Shown one piece after another: positions 49,176 to 58,600 of a stretch of DNA of 62,745 nucleotides. Where the stretch lies: NCBI GenBank assembly GCA_013377075.1, contig JACABD010000021.1, positions 1 through 62,745 of the forward strand, read 5' to 3'. Source of the DNA: Geobacteraceae bacterium. Lineage in GTDB: Bacteria > Desulfobacterota > Desulfuromonadia > Geobacterales > DSM-12255. The notes below the pieces were generated by a model, which saw nothing but the letters and a program-made list of their open reading frames with translations, did no database searches and was not told the DNA's origin. Position numbers and translations under genes: made by a program. The number at the start of each line of letters is the position of its first letter. Positions within the stretch are counted from its first letter, which is position 1.

Positions 49176-50096
49176 TTAATTTCGGGTTTTCGGGGATACG
49201 CCGCCGTACCCAATCCCAGAAAACGATTGCGGTTGAAGCCCGCCCATCGCATAGGACATGCCCACACCAGTGGCCGCGCCCAGAACAGAGTTGAATGGGT
49301 TGTTGTTTGCTGCAATCTGGTCTTGGCTGTTCTTGTAGCTGGCCTGCGCGCCGTACATGCTTGTAGCGTTCTGCCCCATATTTCCAGCCATCCCACCAGC
49401 AGCGGTCTGCCCGCTGTTCAAGCCGGTCAACGCACTGTTCGCGTAGCCGAGGCCCGCACCACCATAAGTAGCGCCAGAGCCGGTAGCAGACATGCCCATC
49501 GACGGGTACCCGGACAGTGCGTTGCTGGCGCGATCAGTGAGTTGGTAGCCTTCTTGCCGTGCGGCGTCACGGGCCATGTTGGCCGCAGCCGCAGAGTTCA
49601 TTGACTGGTTCAGGCCGTTGCCGTTAAGCGCTGCGATAGCTGCGCCAGAGTTGGCGGAGATACCACGGGCAGCCAGGGCCCGGTTCGTCATACCCTGCCC
49701 TTGGGCATAGGAGTTGGCCACGCCTTCGCGGGCTTGGTTCGTCAGGGTGCTGGCTCGGTCGCCTTCGTTGAAGTCCTTGGCCTGCTGCACCACGGTGTCT
49801 TGGAGCCCAGACAACTGATCTCGTTTGCCAAGGGCGTAAGTGCGGTCTTGCTGGCTTTGATCGTATGCCGTCTTGGCAGAGTCCAGGCCGAACTGCATCT
49901 GCTGCTTCTGCAGTGGGGCCATGTCAGCATTGTTGTCCATCATCTGCTGGATGGCTTTGTTCTGGTAGCCCATGGACTCTACCTGGGCCTGGACTAGCCG
50001 AGGATCGGGCGCGGGAGCCGAGCTTCCACCTTTACCGCCACCGGGGTAGATTCGAATACCGGCCTGGTAGCCTGAGTGTTTACTTGGTAGGAACAT
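49176..50096 (-). CDS. Internal virion protein candidate (Gly/Ala/Gln-rich)
   Basis: The 306-residue product starts MFLPSKHSGYQAGIRIYPGG, has a Gln/Met/Asp-rich helical part (residues 35-130), and then a Gly/Ala/Ser/Asn-rich C-terminal half with a small hydrophobic segment near the end. Such proteins precede large internal virion proteins in many podophages. It overlaps the GNAT-like gene by 17 bases. Confidence 0.6.
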   Translation of the reverse strand: MFLPSKHSGYQAGIRIYPGGGKGGSSAPAPDPRLVQAQVESMGYQNKAIQQMMDNNADMAPLQKQQMQFGLDSAKTAYDQSQQDRTYALGKRDQLSGLQDTVVQQAKDFNEGDRASTLTNQAREGVANSYAQGQGMTNRALAARGISANSGAAIAALNGNGLNQSMNSAAAANMARDAARQEGYQLTDRASNALSGYPSMGMSATGSGATYGGAGLGYANSALTGLNSGQTAAGGMAGNMGQNATSMYGAQASYKNSQDQIAANNNPFNSVLGAATGVGMSYAMGGLQPQSFSGIGYGGVSPKTRN

Positions 50097-50499
50097 ATCT
50101 ACATCCTTCGCGCGGCATCACGTACAAAATAACGTCACCACCGTCAGAGGCAGCGCCTTTCAAAATGGCTTCTTGCTTGAAGCCCAAATGCTCATCGAAC
50201 CGTTTGGCGTCTTCGTTCCAGGCTTCCACATACCCGCTTACCCGATTGCAATTAAGCTGAACGAAGGGGTACAGAAACGCAGCACCCAAAAAATCTCTGG
50301 TCAGCCAGTGCCTACCGGGTTCTGCCGCAACGTGCATCCACACATTGAAGCCGTTGAATCCTTCGTAGATAACCCCGGCAACTAGCTTCCCGTCTTTCTC
50401 TAAACCAATCGCCTGTGACCCGGACACCATGTTTATGGGGGTACGTGCTTTCACGAAAGCGTGTATGCGCTCCAGGTCAAAGACGAGTTGGGAAGCCAC
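50080..50499 (-). CDS. GNAT-type acetyltransferase-like protein
   Basis: The 139-residue product has the order of strands and helices of the GNAT fold: SQAIGLEKDGKLVAGVIYEG, WMHVAAEPG, LGAAFLYPFVQLNCNRVSGY, and the final AWNEDAKRFDEHLGFKQEAI. The usual Q/RxxGxG/A acetyl-CoA loop is not clear. Small GNAT-like genes are common among podophage structural genes, where the target is unknown. Confidence 0.65.
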   Translation of the reverse strand: MASQLVFDLERIHAFVKARTPINMVSGSQAIGLEKDGKLVAGVIYEGFNGFNVWMHVAAEPGRHWLTRDFLGAAFLYPFVQLNCNRVSGYVEAWNEDAKRFDEHLGFKQEAILKGAASDGGDVILYVMPREGCRYVPTK

Positions 50500-50717
50500 T
50501 ACACGGCAGGGTCAACAGGAGGGTCTTCTGCAGGCACGTCTTCCACCGGGGCTGCCTTCTTACCCTTTTTGGGGGCGGGAGTAGAGAGTGCCTTGACGAG
50601 TTCTTCGCCGTCCGGGGTAAGTACCGGGCCATCGGGGGTTAGGAAACCGTAGTTAACACCCTCACGGTCAATTTGGCCTGCAACACAAATGAAACCGAGT
50701 GCTTCTAGCTTGTCCAT
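50499..50717 (-). CDS. Small structural-region protein, unknown function
   Basis: The 72-residue product has a compact N-terminal part (MDKLEALGFICVAGQIDREG, then GFLTPDGPVLTPDGEELVKA) and a Lys/Pro/Asp tail. It is the first gene after a strong palindrome-containing promoter. Function unknown. Confidence 0.6.
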   Translation of the reverse strand: MDKLEALGFICVAGQIDREGVNYGFLTPDGPVLTPDGEELVKALSTPAPKKGKKAAPVEDVPAEDPPVDPAV

Positions 50718-50740
50718 ACATTACTCCTGTAGATACCTGT

Positions 50741-50770
50741 ATTATGCACTTACATGTAAGCAAGTGCCAA
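50741..50770 (-). promoter_or_regulatory. Sigma70-type promoter with TTACATGTAA in the spacer
   Basis: Minus strand: TTGGCA (plus 50770-50765), 18-base spacer, CATAAT (plus 50746-50741), upstream of the gene at 50717. A perfect TTACATGTAA palindrome (50750-50759) lies wholly within the spacer, the clearest case of the motif placed as an operator. Confidence 0.65.
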
Positions 50771-50971
50771 CTACTGTGTGCCCTGAAGGCGGGCAATGAT
50801 TTCGTTCACCTTGGCAATAATCTGCGCTGTGGTGGCAGTGGTATCCAAGGCGGATATGGCGGGTTGCTGCTGCGCAGTGATAAACCCTACCACCCCAGCT
50901 AAAGCCGCTATGACGTTTTTGTCATTCTGGCCTGTAAACGGAGGTACATTCGCAAACTTACGTGTAGCCAT
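50771..50971 (-). CDS. Small structural-region protein
   Basis: The 66-residue product (MATRKFANVPPFTGQNDKNV...) is helical, with an Ile/Ala-rich C-terminal helix (TTAQIIAKVNEIIARLQGTQ) suited to trimerisation. Its ATG overlaps the stop of the nozzle gene (TGATG). Possibly a small tail-fibre or tail-assembly protein. Confidence 0.6.
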   Translation of the reverse strand: MATRKFANVPPFTGQNDKNVIAALAGVVGFITAQQQPAISALDTTATTAQIIAKVNEIIARLQGTQ

Positions 50972-52833
50972 CAAGAGCCCCGCAGTTCTTCGGACGAGTT
51001 GGCCATCTCTACGGACGTGACCGTCTTTTGCCCGACCAGTTGCACTTCCCATCCCTGGCTGGTAAAGCCAGACGGCAGGCGATAAACCTGATTGGTACGT
51101 AGGTTTGCAGAAAACCGAAGTTCGCTTCCAGACCACACACTTGTCGCTACTGTCACAGCCGGGGACGGCAGCAGCGGGGCCATTGCATTCCCGTTCAAGG
51201 TCATCTCATTCAGCGCCGAGTACGTGTTCAACGCGTCATACAGCGCCCCACTGGCGAAGATACTGGCGTTGGCTGCAGTTATGGCTGCGTTGGCTGCGTC
51301 GATGGCCGCTTGTGCTGCCAGGTCTGCCGCGCTGTCTTCCCGCCCGTTCAGCTTGATGAACCCGAAGTTCGTAGGGTACGGGGTGTTGAACAGCTTTGAC
51401 TTCCAGGTGTAGATCAGCGGGTACCCGTCAGTCGGGTCCACGGAGTACAAGCTGCTGTTGGAGGGGTTCACAAAGTACAACTGCGCAGAGTACGGCTCCA
51501 CCATCACGGCAGAAGCGATTGCGTCCAAAGCCCGGAGCCCGGTCTGCTCGGCTGCAGAAAACACGAACGCACCAGAAGCTGTGGTGGTTGTGTAGAACCC
51601 ATAGTACCGGCCTTCAAACACAGCGCCGAGTATCGAACTCGGGTTGTACGCTGCGAACTCCTGGCGGGTCATCACTGAAGCCGTGGCTACGCCGTCCCCG
51701 TTGAGGCCGATACTGACAAGCCCGTTCTGGCTGGCATACATCGCGCCGCTCTCGTCAGAGGCCATAGACCGCTTTGCCACGCAAGGCTCCAGGCGCGCGA
51801 CCTTGGTAAACGTAAAAGAGTCGGGGTACACACCGGAGCCAACGTACGGGTGCGCCTGTGTGCCCACTGCCAGGTTATTACCGAATGCCTTGATAGCCAC
51901 AATCGGCGCGTCCAGCGCCTGCATGTACTTCGGGGGCCACGCGTGCGGGAAGCCAGGTTCGCTGAACCAGATTTCGTTGTTACGAAACGCCGCCATGGTA
52001 CCGGACGGCATGGCCACGATGCCCTTTAGATCATCCATCGGCGGGGCCCAGTCGGCAGTGTCCAAGGTACCGCCAGCTATGGCGGTGTCAGCATACGTGT
52101 CGCTGAACGTGGTTGTTCCGATTGCCACGGTGATATACGAGGTCGGCATGATCGCCAACGACCCAGCGGTGATTGTCTGGACTAGCTGGAATGCGGTACC
52201 GGTAGTGCGGTAGATGCGCTTGCCAACATAGTTGTAGCCAAGAGTCACTGCAGGGTCTGCGATGCCAGCCAGTTGCACCGTCTGGTTGCCGGGAGATGTA
52301 TGTACAGTAAGCGGCGGCGAAGGCGCAGATTCCTCAACCAGAGAAGTTCCAAACTGGGTGATGTACGTGTAAACGTAAACCCAGTCGGTGCCAAGCGTCG
52401 GGTCAGTGGGAACACTTCCGCCAGCCGCCAGGGTGTACGACATTGCAGTGGTTGGGGCGGGTACGCCCATGTTGTACTCAGTGCCTGTAGCAGGCCATGG
52501 CCCAGCGCCACCCGTGGCATCCACAAGCCGCGTCTTTTTTGGAGCCACCCCGTTCGTGTAGTACACCCGGTACTCGGAGTCGGACACGGGGCTGCGCGCT
52601 ACGTCGGTATCCACTGCCCAGGACAGGTATGCGTTGCTCCCTGAGGGGCCGATGCTGTGTACGGACTTGGCCCCGGCCACAATGATCGTGGACGCGAGGC
52701 TTGGGCTGTTCAACGGGCGCAGAGCGCCAGATGTGAGCCGTGTGTTGGACGCTACCTGTGCAGCAGAGTCAGGCAGCAGGTGCGAGGCTATCTTCGGGGC
52801 CATGCCCTGAAACTCTGTGATGGATAACTTCAT
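50971..52833 (-). CDS. Tail nozzle / packaged-DNA stabilisation-type protein
   Basis: The 620-residue product begins MKLSITEFQGMAPKIASHLL, then DSAAQVASNTRLTSGALRPL, a start shared by many podophage tail proteins. The rest is beta-rich with propeller-like repeats (IWFSEPGFPHAWPPKYMQAL; NNLAVGTQAHPYVGSG; YYGFYTTTTASGAFVF). P22 gp10-type stabilisation proteins have this character and extend the portal to form the nozzle. It follows the lysis cassette and precedes small tail genes. Confidence 0.65.
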   Translation of the reverse strand: MKLSITEFQGMAPKIASHLLPDSAAQVASNTRLTSGALRPLNSPSLASTIIVAGAKSVHSIGPSGSNAYLSWAVDTDVARSPVSDSEYRVYYTNGVAPKKTRLVDATGGAGPWPATGTEYNMGVPAPTTAMSYTLAAGGSVPTDPTLGTDWVYVYTYITQFGTSLVEESAPSPPLTVHTSPGNQTVQLAGIADPAVTLGYNYVGKRIYRTTGTAFQLVQTITAGSLAIMPTSYITVAIGTTTFSDTYADTAIAGGTLDTADWAPPMDDLKGIVAMPSGTMAAFRNNEIWFSEPGFPHAWPPKYMQALDAPIVAIKAFGNNLAVGTQAHPYVGSGVYPDSFTFTKVARLEPCVAKRSMASDESGAMYASQNGLVSIGLNGDGVATASVMTRQEFAAYNPSSILGAVFEGRYYGFYTTTTASGAFVFSAAEQTGLRALDAIASAVMVEPYSAQLYFVNPSNSSLYSVDPTDGYPLIYTWKSKLFNTPYPTNFGFIKLNGREDSAADLAAQAAIDAANAAITAANASIFASGALYDALNTYSALNEMTLNGNAMAPLLPSPAVTVATSVWSGSELRFSANLRTNQVYRLPSGFTSQGWEVQLVGQKTVTSVEMANSSEELRGS

Positions 52834-53297
52834 GGCTTCAGTACCTTGGTAACGTACTCTTGCAGTCCTACAAGTTGGTCTTCGGTTGCATCAGCAGCCC
52901 CTGCCAGCTTTTGAAGAGCTGTTGCACAAGCTCTGACCACCGTCCTTGTTCGGGCGGCGTCATCAGCGCAGGCTCGGGCGCTGGGATTTGCGGTGGGGTC
53001 ACTGGAGGTAAGGGCTTCTTGCAAGCGCAGGCGGTCAGCGTCAACAGCACCAACAGCAGTGGCAGTAGCGGTTTTGAGGCTTTCATAATTTGCCTTTACG
53101 CGGTCATTGGCTGCACGCATGGCCGTTTCTTTGGCGCGGGCATCGGCTTCTGCTTTGAGGGCGTCTTGGGCTTGTTGCTCTTTGTACTGAGCCAGTTCTG
53201 TGCGTGCATGTTCACCTCCGAGTTCGTAGGACTTCCAACCAACCCCTGCGATAAGGGCGGCGGTAATGAGTAGCTCAAGCAGTAGGGTTTGGGGCAT
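52830..53297 (-). CDS. Rz: i-spanin (Rz-like)
   Basis: The 155-residue product has one N-terminal transmembrane helix (TLLLELLITAALIAGVGW) followed by a long Ala/Glu/Lys/Asp coiled coil, the architecture of inner-membrane spanins that fuse inner and outer membranes at lysis. The Rz1 partner is nested inside it in another frame. ATGA overlap with the nozzle gene. Confidence 0.8.
   Translation of the reverse strand: MPQTLLLELLITAALIAGVGWKSYELGGEHARTELAQYKEQQAQDALKAEADARAKETAMRAANDRVKANYESLKTATATAVGAVDADRLRLQEALTSSDPTANPSARACADDAARTRTVVRACATALQKLAGAADATEDQLVGLQEYVTKVLKP
52868..53086 (-). CDS. Rz1: o-spanin lipoprotein (Rz1-like), nested in Rz
   Basis: The 72-residue product has a lipoprotein signal ending LTAC with the lipidated Cys at position 20. 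A proline-rich segment follows (KKPLPPVTPPQIPAPEP), the hallmark of Rz1. The whole gene lies inside Rz in a different frame, as in lambda. The C-terminus is hydrophobic/aromatic (ELVQQLFKSWQGLL). Confidence 0.8.
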   Translation of the reverse strand: MKASKPLLPLLLVLLTLTACACKKPLPPVTPPQIPAPEPALMTPPEQGRWSELVQQLFKSWQGLLMQPKTNL

Positions 53298-53535
53298 TTT
53301 GTTTGTCCAGTACCTGTTGCTTTTGATTGAAGTAGCGGGCCGTCAGTTCGTGGGCTACGACGATGGACCCGTACGCTACCCACAGCAACTCGTTGAAGTT
53401 GGCCTTTTGCTGCCATACCGTATAAATGAACCCCCACGTCATGGCGCACTTACCGATGTTGGACCAGAGCGCAGTTTCCCGCAGCTTCCCAGTCTGGTGG
53501 TCGGTAACCAAATCCATAACGCACCACTTACGCAT
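53275..53535 (-). CDS. Holin candidate
   Basis: The 86-residue product has two hydrophobic stretches (ALWSNIGKCAMTWGFIYTVW and ELLWVAYGSIVVAHELTARY), a charged start and a polar tail. It lies between endolysin and spanin genes, where holins usually sit. I chose ATG 53535, which overlaps the endolysin stop (TGATG). Confidence 0.6.
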   Translation of the reverse strand: MRKWCVMDLVTDHQTGKLRETALWSNIGKCAMTWGFIYTVWQQKANFNELLWVAYGSIVVAHELTARYFNQKQQVLDKQNAPNPTA

Positions 53536-53948
53536 CAGGCATCTCCCGACTTGTAGGTGATGGTGATCGTTTCGCCACGGCGGAAGGCATCCCCAATTTT
53601 GGCGAATAGGGCATTGAATGCCAGTCGTGATTCCGTAACGGAGGTTGCGGTTCGTCCGGTTCCGACAAGCAAACATCCGTGGGTGTCAGCGGCGGTGTTA
53701 CCGGGGTGGATACGGATTCCGTCGAAACCGGGCACATTCTGAACCAGCGGCAGATCGCGCTGGAAACGGTTACTGAAAGTAACGACCACAGGATAAGTGC
53801 CAAAGGGAATAGCAGTTTCTCCATAGACCTTCACTCCGTCTGGGCGAACCACATCCTCCAGGGTCCAACATTCGTGTTCGCCATCTACCATCAGTTCACC
53901 GATGGTGCAGGTGGCCCCGCATTGGAATCGGACGACTTCAAGTTTCAT
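53535..53948 (-). CDS. DUF5675-family endolysin
   Basis: The 137-residue product has GELMVDGEHECWTLEDVVRP, IPFGTYPVVVTFSNRFQRDL and GIRIHPGNTAADTHGCLLVG, the signature of DUF5675, a family found in phage lysis cassettes. His81 and THGC (Cys92) resemble the His/Cys active site of YkuD-type L,D-transpeptidase folds, so peptidoglycan cleavage or exchange is likely. No signal peptide; the neighbouring holin would release it. Confidence 0.75.
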   Translation of the reverse strand: MKLEVVRFQCGATCTIGELMVDGEHECWTLEDVVRPDGVKVYGETAIPFGTYPVVVTFSNRFQRDLPLVQNVPGFDGIRIHPGNTAADTHGCLLVGTGRTATSVTESRLAFNALFAKIGDAFRRGETITITYKSGDA

Positions 53949-54244
53949 TTGCCGTTCCTCTCCACAAGACGATCCAGCTTGGCGTCTATGCGGTCCATCT
54001 GGGCGTGTATCTGCTGGAGGGCTTCGCTGTACACCTTGTCCTGGGCAGAGTCCTTTTCCTTCTGGGCGGTGACCTGCGTCTCAATGATGGCAATGCGCTG
54101 ATCCATCTTGGTCACATAGAACAAGCCAGTCAGTGCAAAGATCACGGTGGAAATGATGTGCCCGAGTTGGAGTTCTTTCTTGAACGTCCAGTGAACATCG
54201 CTGGAGATAGTGCGCCGGTCAGGGCCTGTGTATTGGTCAGTCAT
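53945..54244 (-). CDS. Lysis-cassette membrane protein with coiled coil
   Basis: The 99-residue product has a polar start (MTDQYTGPDRRTISSDVHWT), one transmembrane helix (IISTVIFALTGLFYV) and a C-terminal coiled coil (EALQQIHAQMDRIDAKLDRL). This resembles XhlA-like or other holin-associated proteins. The ATGA overlap with the endolysin gene places it in the lysis cassette; it could be holin or antiholin. Confidence 0.6.
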   Translation of the reverse strand: MTDQYTGPDRRTISSDVHWTFKKELQLGHIISTVIFALTGLFYVTKMDQRIAIIETQVTAQKEKDSAQDKVYSEALQQIHAQMDRIDAKLDRLVERNGK

Positions 54245-54246
54245 GG

Positions 54247-55590
54247 TTACCACTCAAAAATAACAATACCGTTGGCGCCAATGCCACCACCTGCGCCTGA
54301 GGGCGCTGCAGCATTCCCGTTACCACCGCCGCCACCGCCGCCGTAGCCAGCACCAGGGCCACTAGCAGCTCCTTGGTAACCGGCGCCAGCCCCGCCAGCT
54401 CCAAAAACAGAAGCTCCACCGTAGGTGCCGGAACCGGACGTACTAGGGCCGGGGCCCATCGCACTGCCACCAGATAGGTTGATAGTCCCGCCAGTCCCGG
54501 TCCCGCCCACTGCTCCGCCTGTGTTAAGGCCCGCCGTTCCACCGCCGCCTCCAGTGCATGTAAGGGTCGTGATAGTCTGCGTTCCAGAAGACACAGTAGT
54601 TGTGCCCCCAGCCAAACCAGCGCCGCCGCTAGGAAGTCCGGCAGTACCCCCAGCGCCAATGGCTGCGACTGAAATCGTCCCCCCTGGCGTAACGCCTGTG
54701 AGAAACGCGATAGCCGCTCCGCCACCACCGCCACCGCCACCGCACCCAGTCCCGCCGCCTAGCCCGCCAGAACCACCGCCACCGCCGCCTACTGCCGTGA
54801 TCTTCAAGCGGGTAACACCAGCGGGGATGGTGAACGTACCGGGGGAAGTGAATGCCTGGCCGTTAACGCCAGCTACGTTGCCTGCGGTCCAAGTCGGAGC
54901 GCCTGCACCACCCGAGGTCAGGACTTGGCCTGCGGTACCCGCTGCGGTAATGGCAGAAGCACCAGCGCCAGTCTGGTAGTGGATTCCGCCTGCTACGCCG
55001 CCAGCCAAGTTGGTAGCTGTGCCAACGGCCAGAGCGCTCTGCGCGGTCCAGGTAGGAGCGCCAGTTCCTGCAGATGTATACACCTGCCCGGAGGTGCCTG
55101 CAGCAGAGAAGCCCGTTGTGCCTGCGCCGGTCTGATATGGGACGCGGCCCGCTGCTCCGCCAGCTAAGTTGGTTGCGGTCGTGGCAGTTGTCGCAGATGT
55201 TGCCGTGCCTGCCGAAGTGGCTGATGTAGCGGTAGCTGCAGAGCCAGTGATATTGATACCCCAGGAACCAGTGGCGCCAGAGCCGTCCAGCGGGGCAAGC
55301 TCATTGATAACTGCAGCGGTAAGGTTCAGGGAGACGCGAGCGGAGATCGCAAAGGTGCGGGCGGAAGTTCCGTCCTGCGCGCGGGTAACTGTGAAAGTAT
55401 CCCCAGAGCGACTTGTGCACTTGACGATTTCTGGTATGTTGGCCGCGTCCAGCAGCGTGACGTAGAAGTACCCAGACGAGGGGAACAGTGCACCGCCACC
55501 TGAAGCCACAGTGAATGAGGTGGCCCCTGTGGAGGTTATCGCTGCGGCCAGCGTGGTAGCGGCGTTGTTGGTAAGTTGAGCGCGTGCCAT
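54247..55590 (-). CDS. Tail-fibre adhesin with glycine-rich C-terminal domain
   Basis: The 447-residue product has a beta-structured N-terminal attachment part (to about residue 110) and Ala/Thr/Ser repeats. Two 43-residue repeats follow (ATNLAGG...PTWTA, twice), and a C-terminal 200-residue region contains long poly-Gly tracts (GGGGGGSGGLGGG; GYGGGGGGG) and ends NGIVIFEW. Glycine-rich adhesin tips of this type are the receptor-binding parts of several phage fibres. The repeats are visible in the DNA at about 54880-55180. Confidence 0.75.
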   Translation of the reverse strand: MARAQLTNNAATTLAAAITSTGATSFTVASGGGALFPSSGYFYVTLLDAANIPEIVKCTSRSGDTFTVTRAQDGTSARTFAISARVSLNLTAAVINELAPLDGSGATGSWGINITGSAATATSATSAGTATSATTATTATNLAGGAAGRVPYQTGAGTTGFSAAGTSGQVYTSAGTGAPTWTAQSALAVGTATNLAGGVAGGIHYQTGAGASAITAAGTAGQVLTSGGAGAPTWTAGNVAGVNGQAFTSPGTFTIPAGVTRLKITAVGGGGGGSGGLGGGTGCGGGGGGGGAAIAFLTGVTPGGTISVAAIGAGGTAGLPSGGAGLAGGTTTVSSGTQTITTLTCTGGGGGTAGLNTGGAVGGTGTGGTINLSGGSAMGPGPSTSGSGTYGGASVFGAGGAGAGYQGAASGPGAGYGGGGGGGNGNAAAPSGAGGGIGANGIVIFEW

Positions 55591-55612
55591 TGGCGGTCCT
55601 CAGAGTTGCGTG

Positions 55613-55641
55613 AGTTTAACGTGTTTACCTGTAAGCATCAA
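55613..55641 (-). promoter_or_regulatory. Sigma70-type promoter with TTACCTGTAA in the spacer
   Basis: Minus strand: TTGATG (plus 55641-55636), 17-base spacer, TAAACT (plus 55618-55613), upstream of the glycine-rich fibre gene. The palindrome TTACCTGTAA (55625-55634) lies inside the spacer. Confidence 0.55.
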
Positions 55642-58600
55642 CGGGCGAGGGCATACTTGAACGGGTTTTCTGCGAACGTGGCGTACATGTAAGTTCCTCC
55701 GGTTGCGTTCTTTGGAGCTTGCGACGACGTGCGCAGTTTGAACCCGTTGGATAGCAAATCAATAGTTGCGCCACCATCAGTTTCAGAAGCCGCAACGTCG
55801 GTGTAAAGCTCCAGATTCATCACGTTGTAGTTCTGACGGGCAGTATCGTAGATATACCAGTTTCCAGTGGTGTCAATGCGTTTGAACAGTATCCAGTACG
55901 GGCGGAAACCAGTGTAGATAAATGGACCGTCGGCACTGCTGTTGCCGGAGTAAGAACCGAATGCAGAAAAACCAGAAACTGATGCGAACACGTATGCCAC
56001 GTACTGTTCTCCGTTGGCATTTACGTTACCCGTAGAGCCGACAAAGAACTGGGTTGCGCTCGGAGCAGACGCGAACACCCCTGCGTCATTTGCTTGGCCA
56101 GCAGCGTCATCCAGCCACACACGATAGGTCGCCCCTGCCAAGTTCTGGTGCCATACGGCACGGCTGGCTACTCCGTTTTTGCGGAATACGATGATCATTG
56201 CCGGGGTTACCCCCAGACTGTGGCCTACCGCAAGGGATGTTCCGTTACCTGTATATTGGACAATATCGAACCCCGAAAGCGCGGATTTACGCCAAGCCCA
56301 GTCAATGTAGTATTGCGCAGACGTGTTGTAGTTCGAGTCAGACCCTAGTGTGTATCCGTTGCTACTAATAGCCGTCACCCCACCCGCATCAGTTGTTTGC
56401 GCTGCGGTCGAATTGGTTATCAGTGCCTTGGTTACCCCGCGCACTGAGTCAGTTAGTTTGTTGTCTGCGCCAGTGTTTATGTCTTTGATCCACACCAGAT
56501 CAGGCTGGTACGACAAGGATGATACGGTTTGTGGGGCACCCGTACCCAGTCGAACAATCTGGGAAAAGTATGAGCTTGGCGTTTGAATCACTGGTGTTGG
56601 CAGGTTACCCGTGTGCAGCGCCAGATACCCGGTTGGTGGGGTGTAGGTGAAGGGTTGCTGGCCATAATTGTGGTCAGCGATTGACGCATTTTGGATTCCA
56701 ATATAGGAATAGACGATCCCTGCAACCGTAGAAAATGCGGGGTTTGCCAACGTGACGGGATTGCCCGAAGCCCCCCACACTCCGTTTTTACCAAACCACA
56801 CCATGCCATTGGTATTGTAGGCCACAGAGATAATGTCGCCCGTTGTATAGGACGCGCTAAACGCAACGTACCCTCCTGCCGTACTGTACTTTGTCCCAGC
56901 TTGGTCGTACAAAAATAGGTTTGTCCCCCCAGATATTCCTACCTGAAAATCAGAGGACATATTGGCGACGGTAACTTCAAAATATATGTTTGTTTTGAAG
57001 TCCTGTGTACTCGCATTGGCATAGTACGCTAATGATCCGGGTCCAGTGCCGCGCAGGTTGCCATTTGTAATATTGGGAACTTGGACGATTGGATTTGCTA
57101 CCGCATAATTCCCCAGCCCGTTCCCCACGCTACCGCCAGAACCCAAAGGTACGTCATACATGGAATCGTAGGTAGACCCCGAGGTCAAGGAGATATTGTT
57201 ATTACCCCAGTTGTTTTGCGGTATATACCGAGCTACGCCTTTGGTTACACGAACGTCGTCCATGTACCCGCCAAAGTAGGCGAAATTGCCCGAGTAACTG
57301 CTTGCCCCCACCCTAGGGTTTGACCCATAAGAAAGCGAAGTAGCATACGTGACTGGAGTTGTTTCGGAGGTCCACCCATTTATGTATATACGCACTACCC
57401 CACTGGCGCGGGTTACAGCGACGTGGGTCCACACCCCAGCGGAAATCGTTCCCTGTAAAGAGGCCACTATTCCAGTGATAGCCCAAGAGCCAACCTCAAT
57501 GCACCCTGCGTTTGTGTAAACAGAAAACTCACCCAGACCTCCACCGAATATCATTTGATATCCTGAAGCGGCGGTTAGGTTAATCCACGCTTCGATTGTG
57601 AAGTCCCCTGTGCCAAAATTGAACGATGAGCCGGACGGGGTTAGATAGCCCGAAGTCCCATTAAACTGGAAGGAACCCGACCCAAACTTAACCGTGCTTG
57701 AGCTAATAGACACACCGCCGCTCGGGGTTATGCTATTTCCCGCAGGGCTTGCGTCCGCATAGCCACCATTCCCATGCAGCAGCAGGGCCACGCTGGCAAA
57801 ACTTGGGTCAGCGGGTGCAGAGTCGGGGAACTGCGCAGATACTACGTTCTGGTTGCCTATGCTGTAGTCGTATCCGACGGTAGAAACATTGGCAGTATTG
57901 CTAAACGGCAGGTAGCAGCCATTTGGCCCGTAGTATGTGTACGTCGGGCTGTAAGTCACGCTGCCTGTCGGTACTACGGAATTTACGACGTTGCGCTGGA
58001 ACGTAAACTCATCAATGTACCCAGTCATTATTTCAGTAGCACCAGAGCAACCCAGATACGCAACGATGCCGGTCATGTCAATGGAGCCTGCTTGCGTTAA
58101 CGACGCAATGGGGCTGCCGTCTCGGTACAACGTGAACACGTCTCCGTTACGAGTAAGGCACAGATATTGCCACGTGTTTATTACCGGGGCTACTGCACTT
58201 GGGATGTTGTATACGGTCCCGCTTCCCATGCGCAGGAAGGCTTTTATTACGTTGGCTTCTTCCCGAATAACTATTGCGTTTGTTGCGCCTTCCAGTGAAA
58301 AATACCGGCGTATGGCTCCTGAACCAACGGCAGTGGGGTATACCCACATACCCACAGTGAAGTTTGACGTGCCCAAGTTGTAAGAACTTGGACCGTACAA
58401 CGCCGGAGAGTCTGTGGCTACCCCAGATATGGCTAAGGACGCTCCACCAAATTTGACTATAGAACTACTGGTGTGCGTCGTGGACCCTGGTATCACTGCC
58501 GGTATACCGGACCCATAGGCTGTGGCCAAATCAACCACACCTGCGTTGAAACTCATTGCGCAAATGGAATTGCCCAAAGAATCCCACTGGATTGGAGATA

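Noticed and set aside
54425-54979. Plus-strand frame rich in Pro and Val opposite the glycine-rich fibre gene
   Set aside because: Poly-Pro is the expected antisense reading of poly-Gly codons; no start signals.
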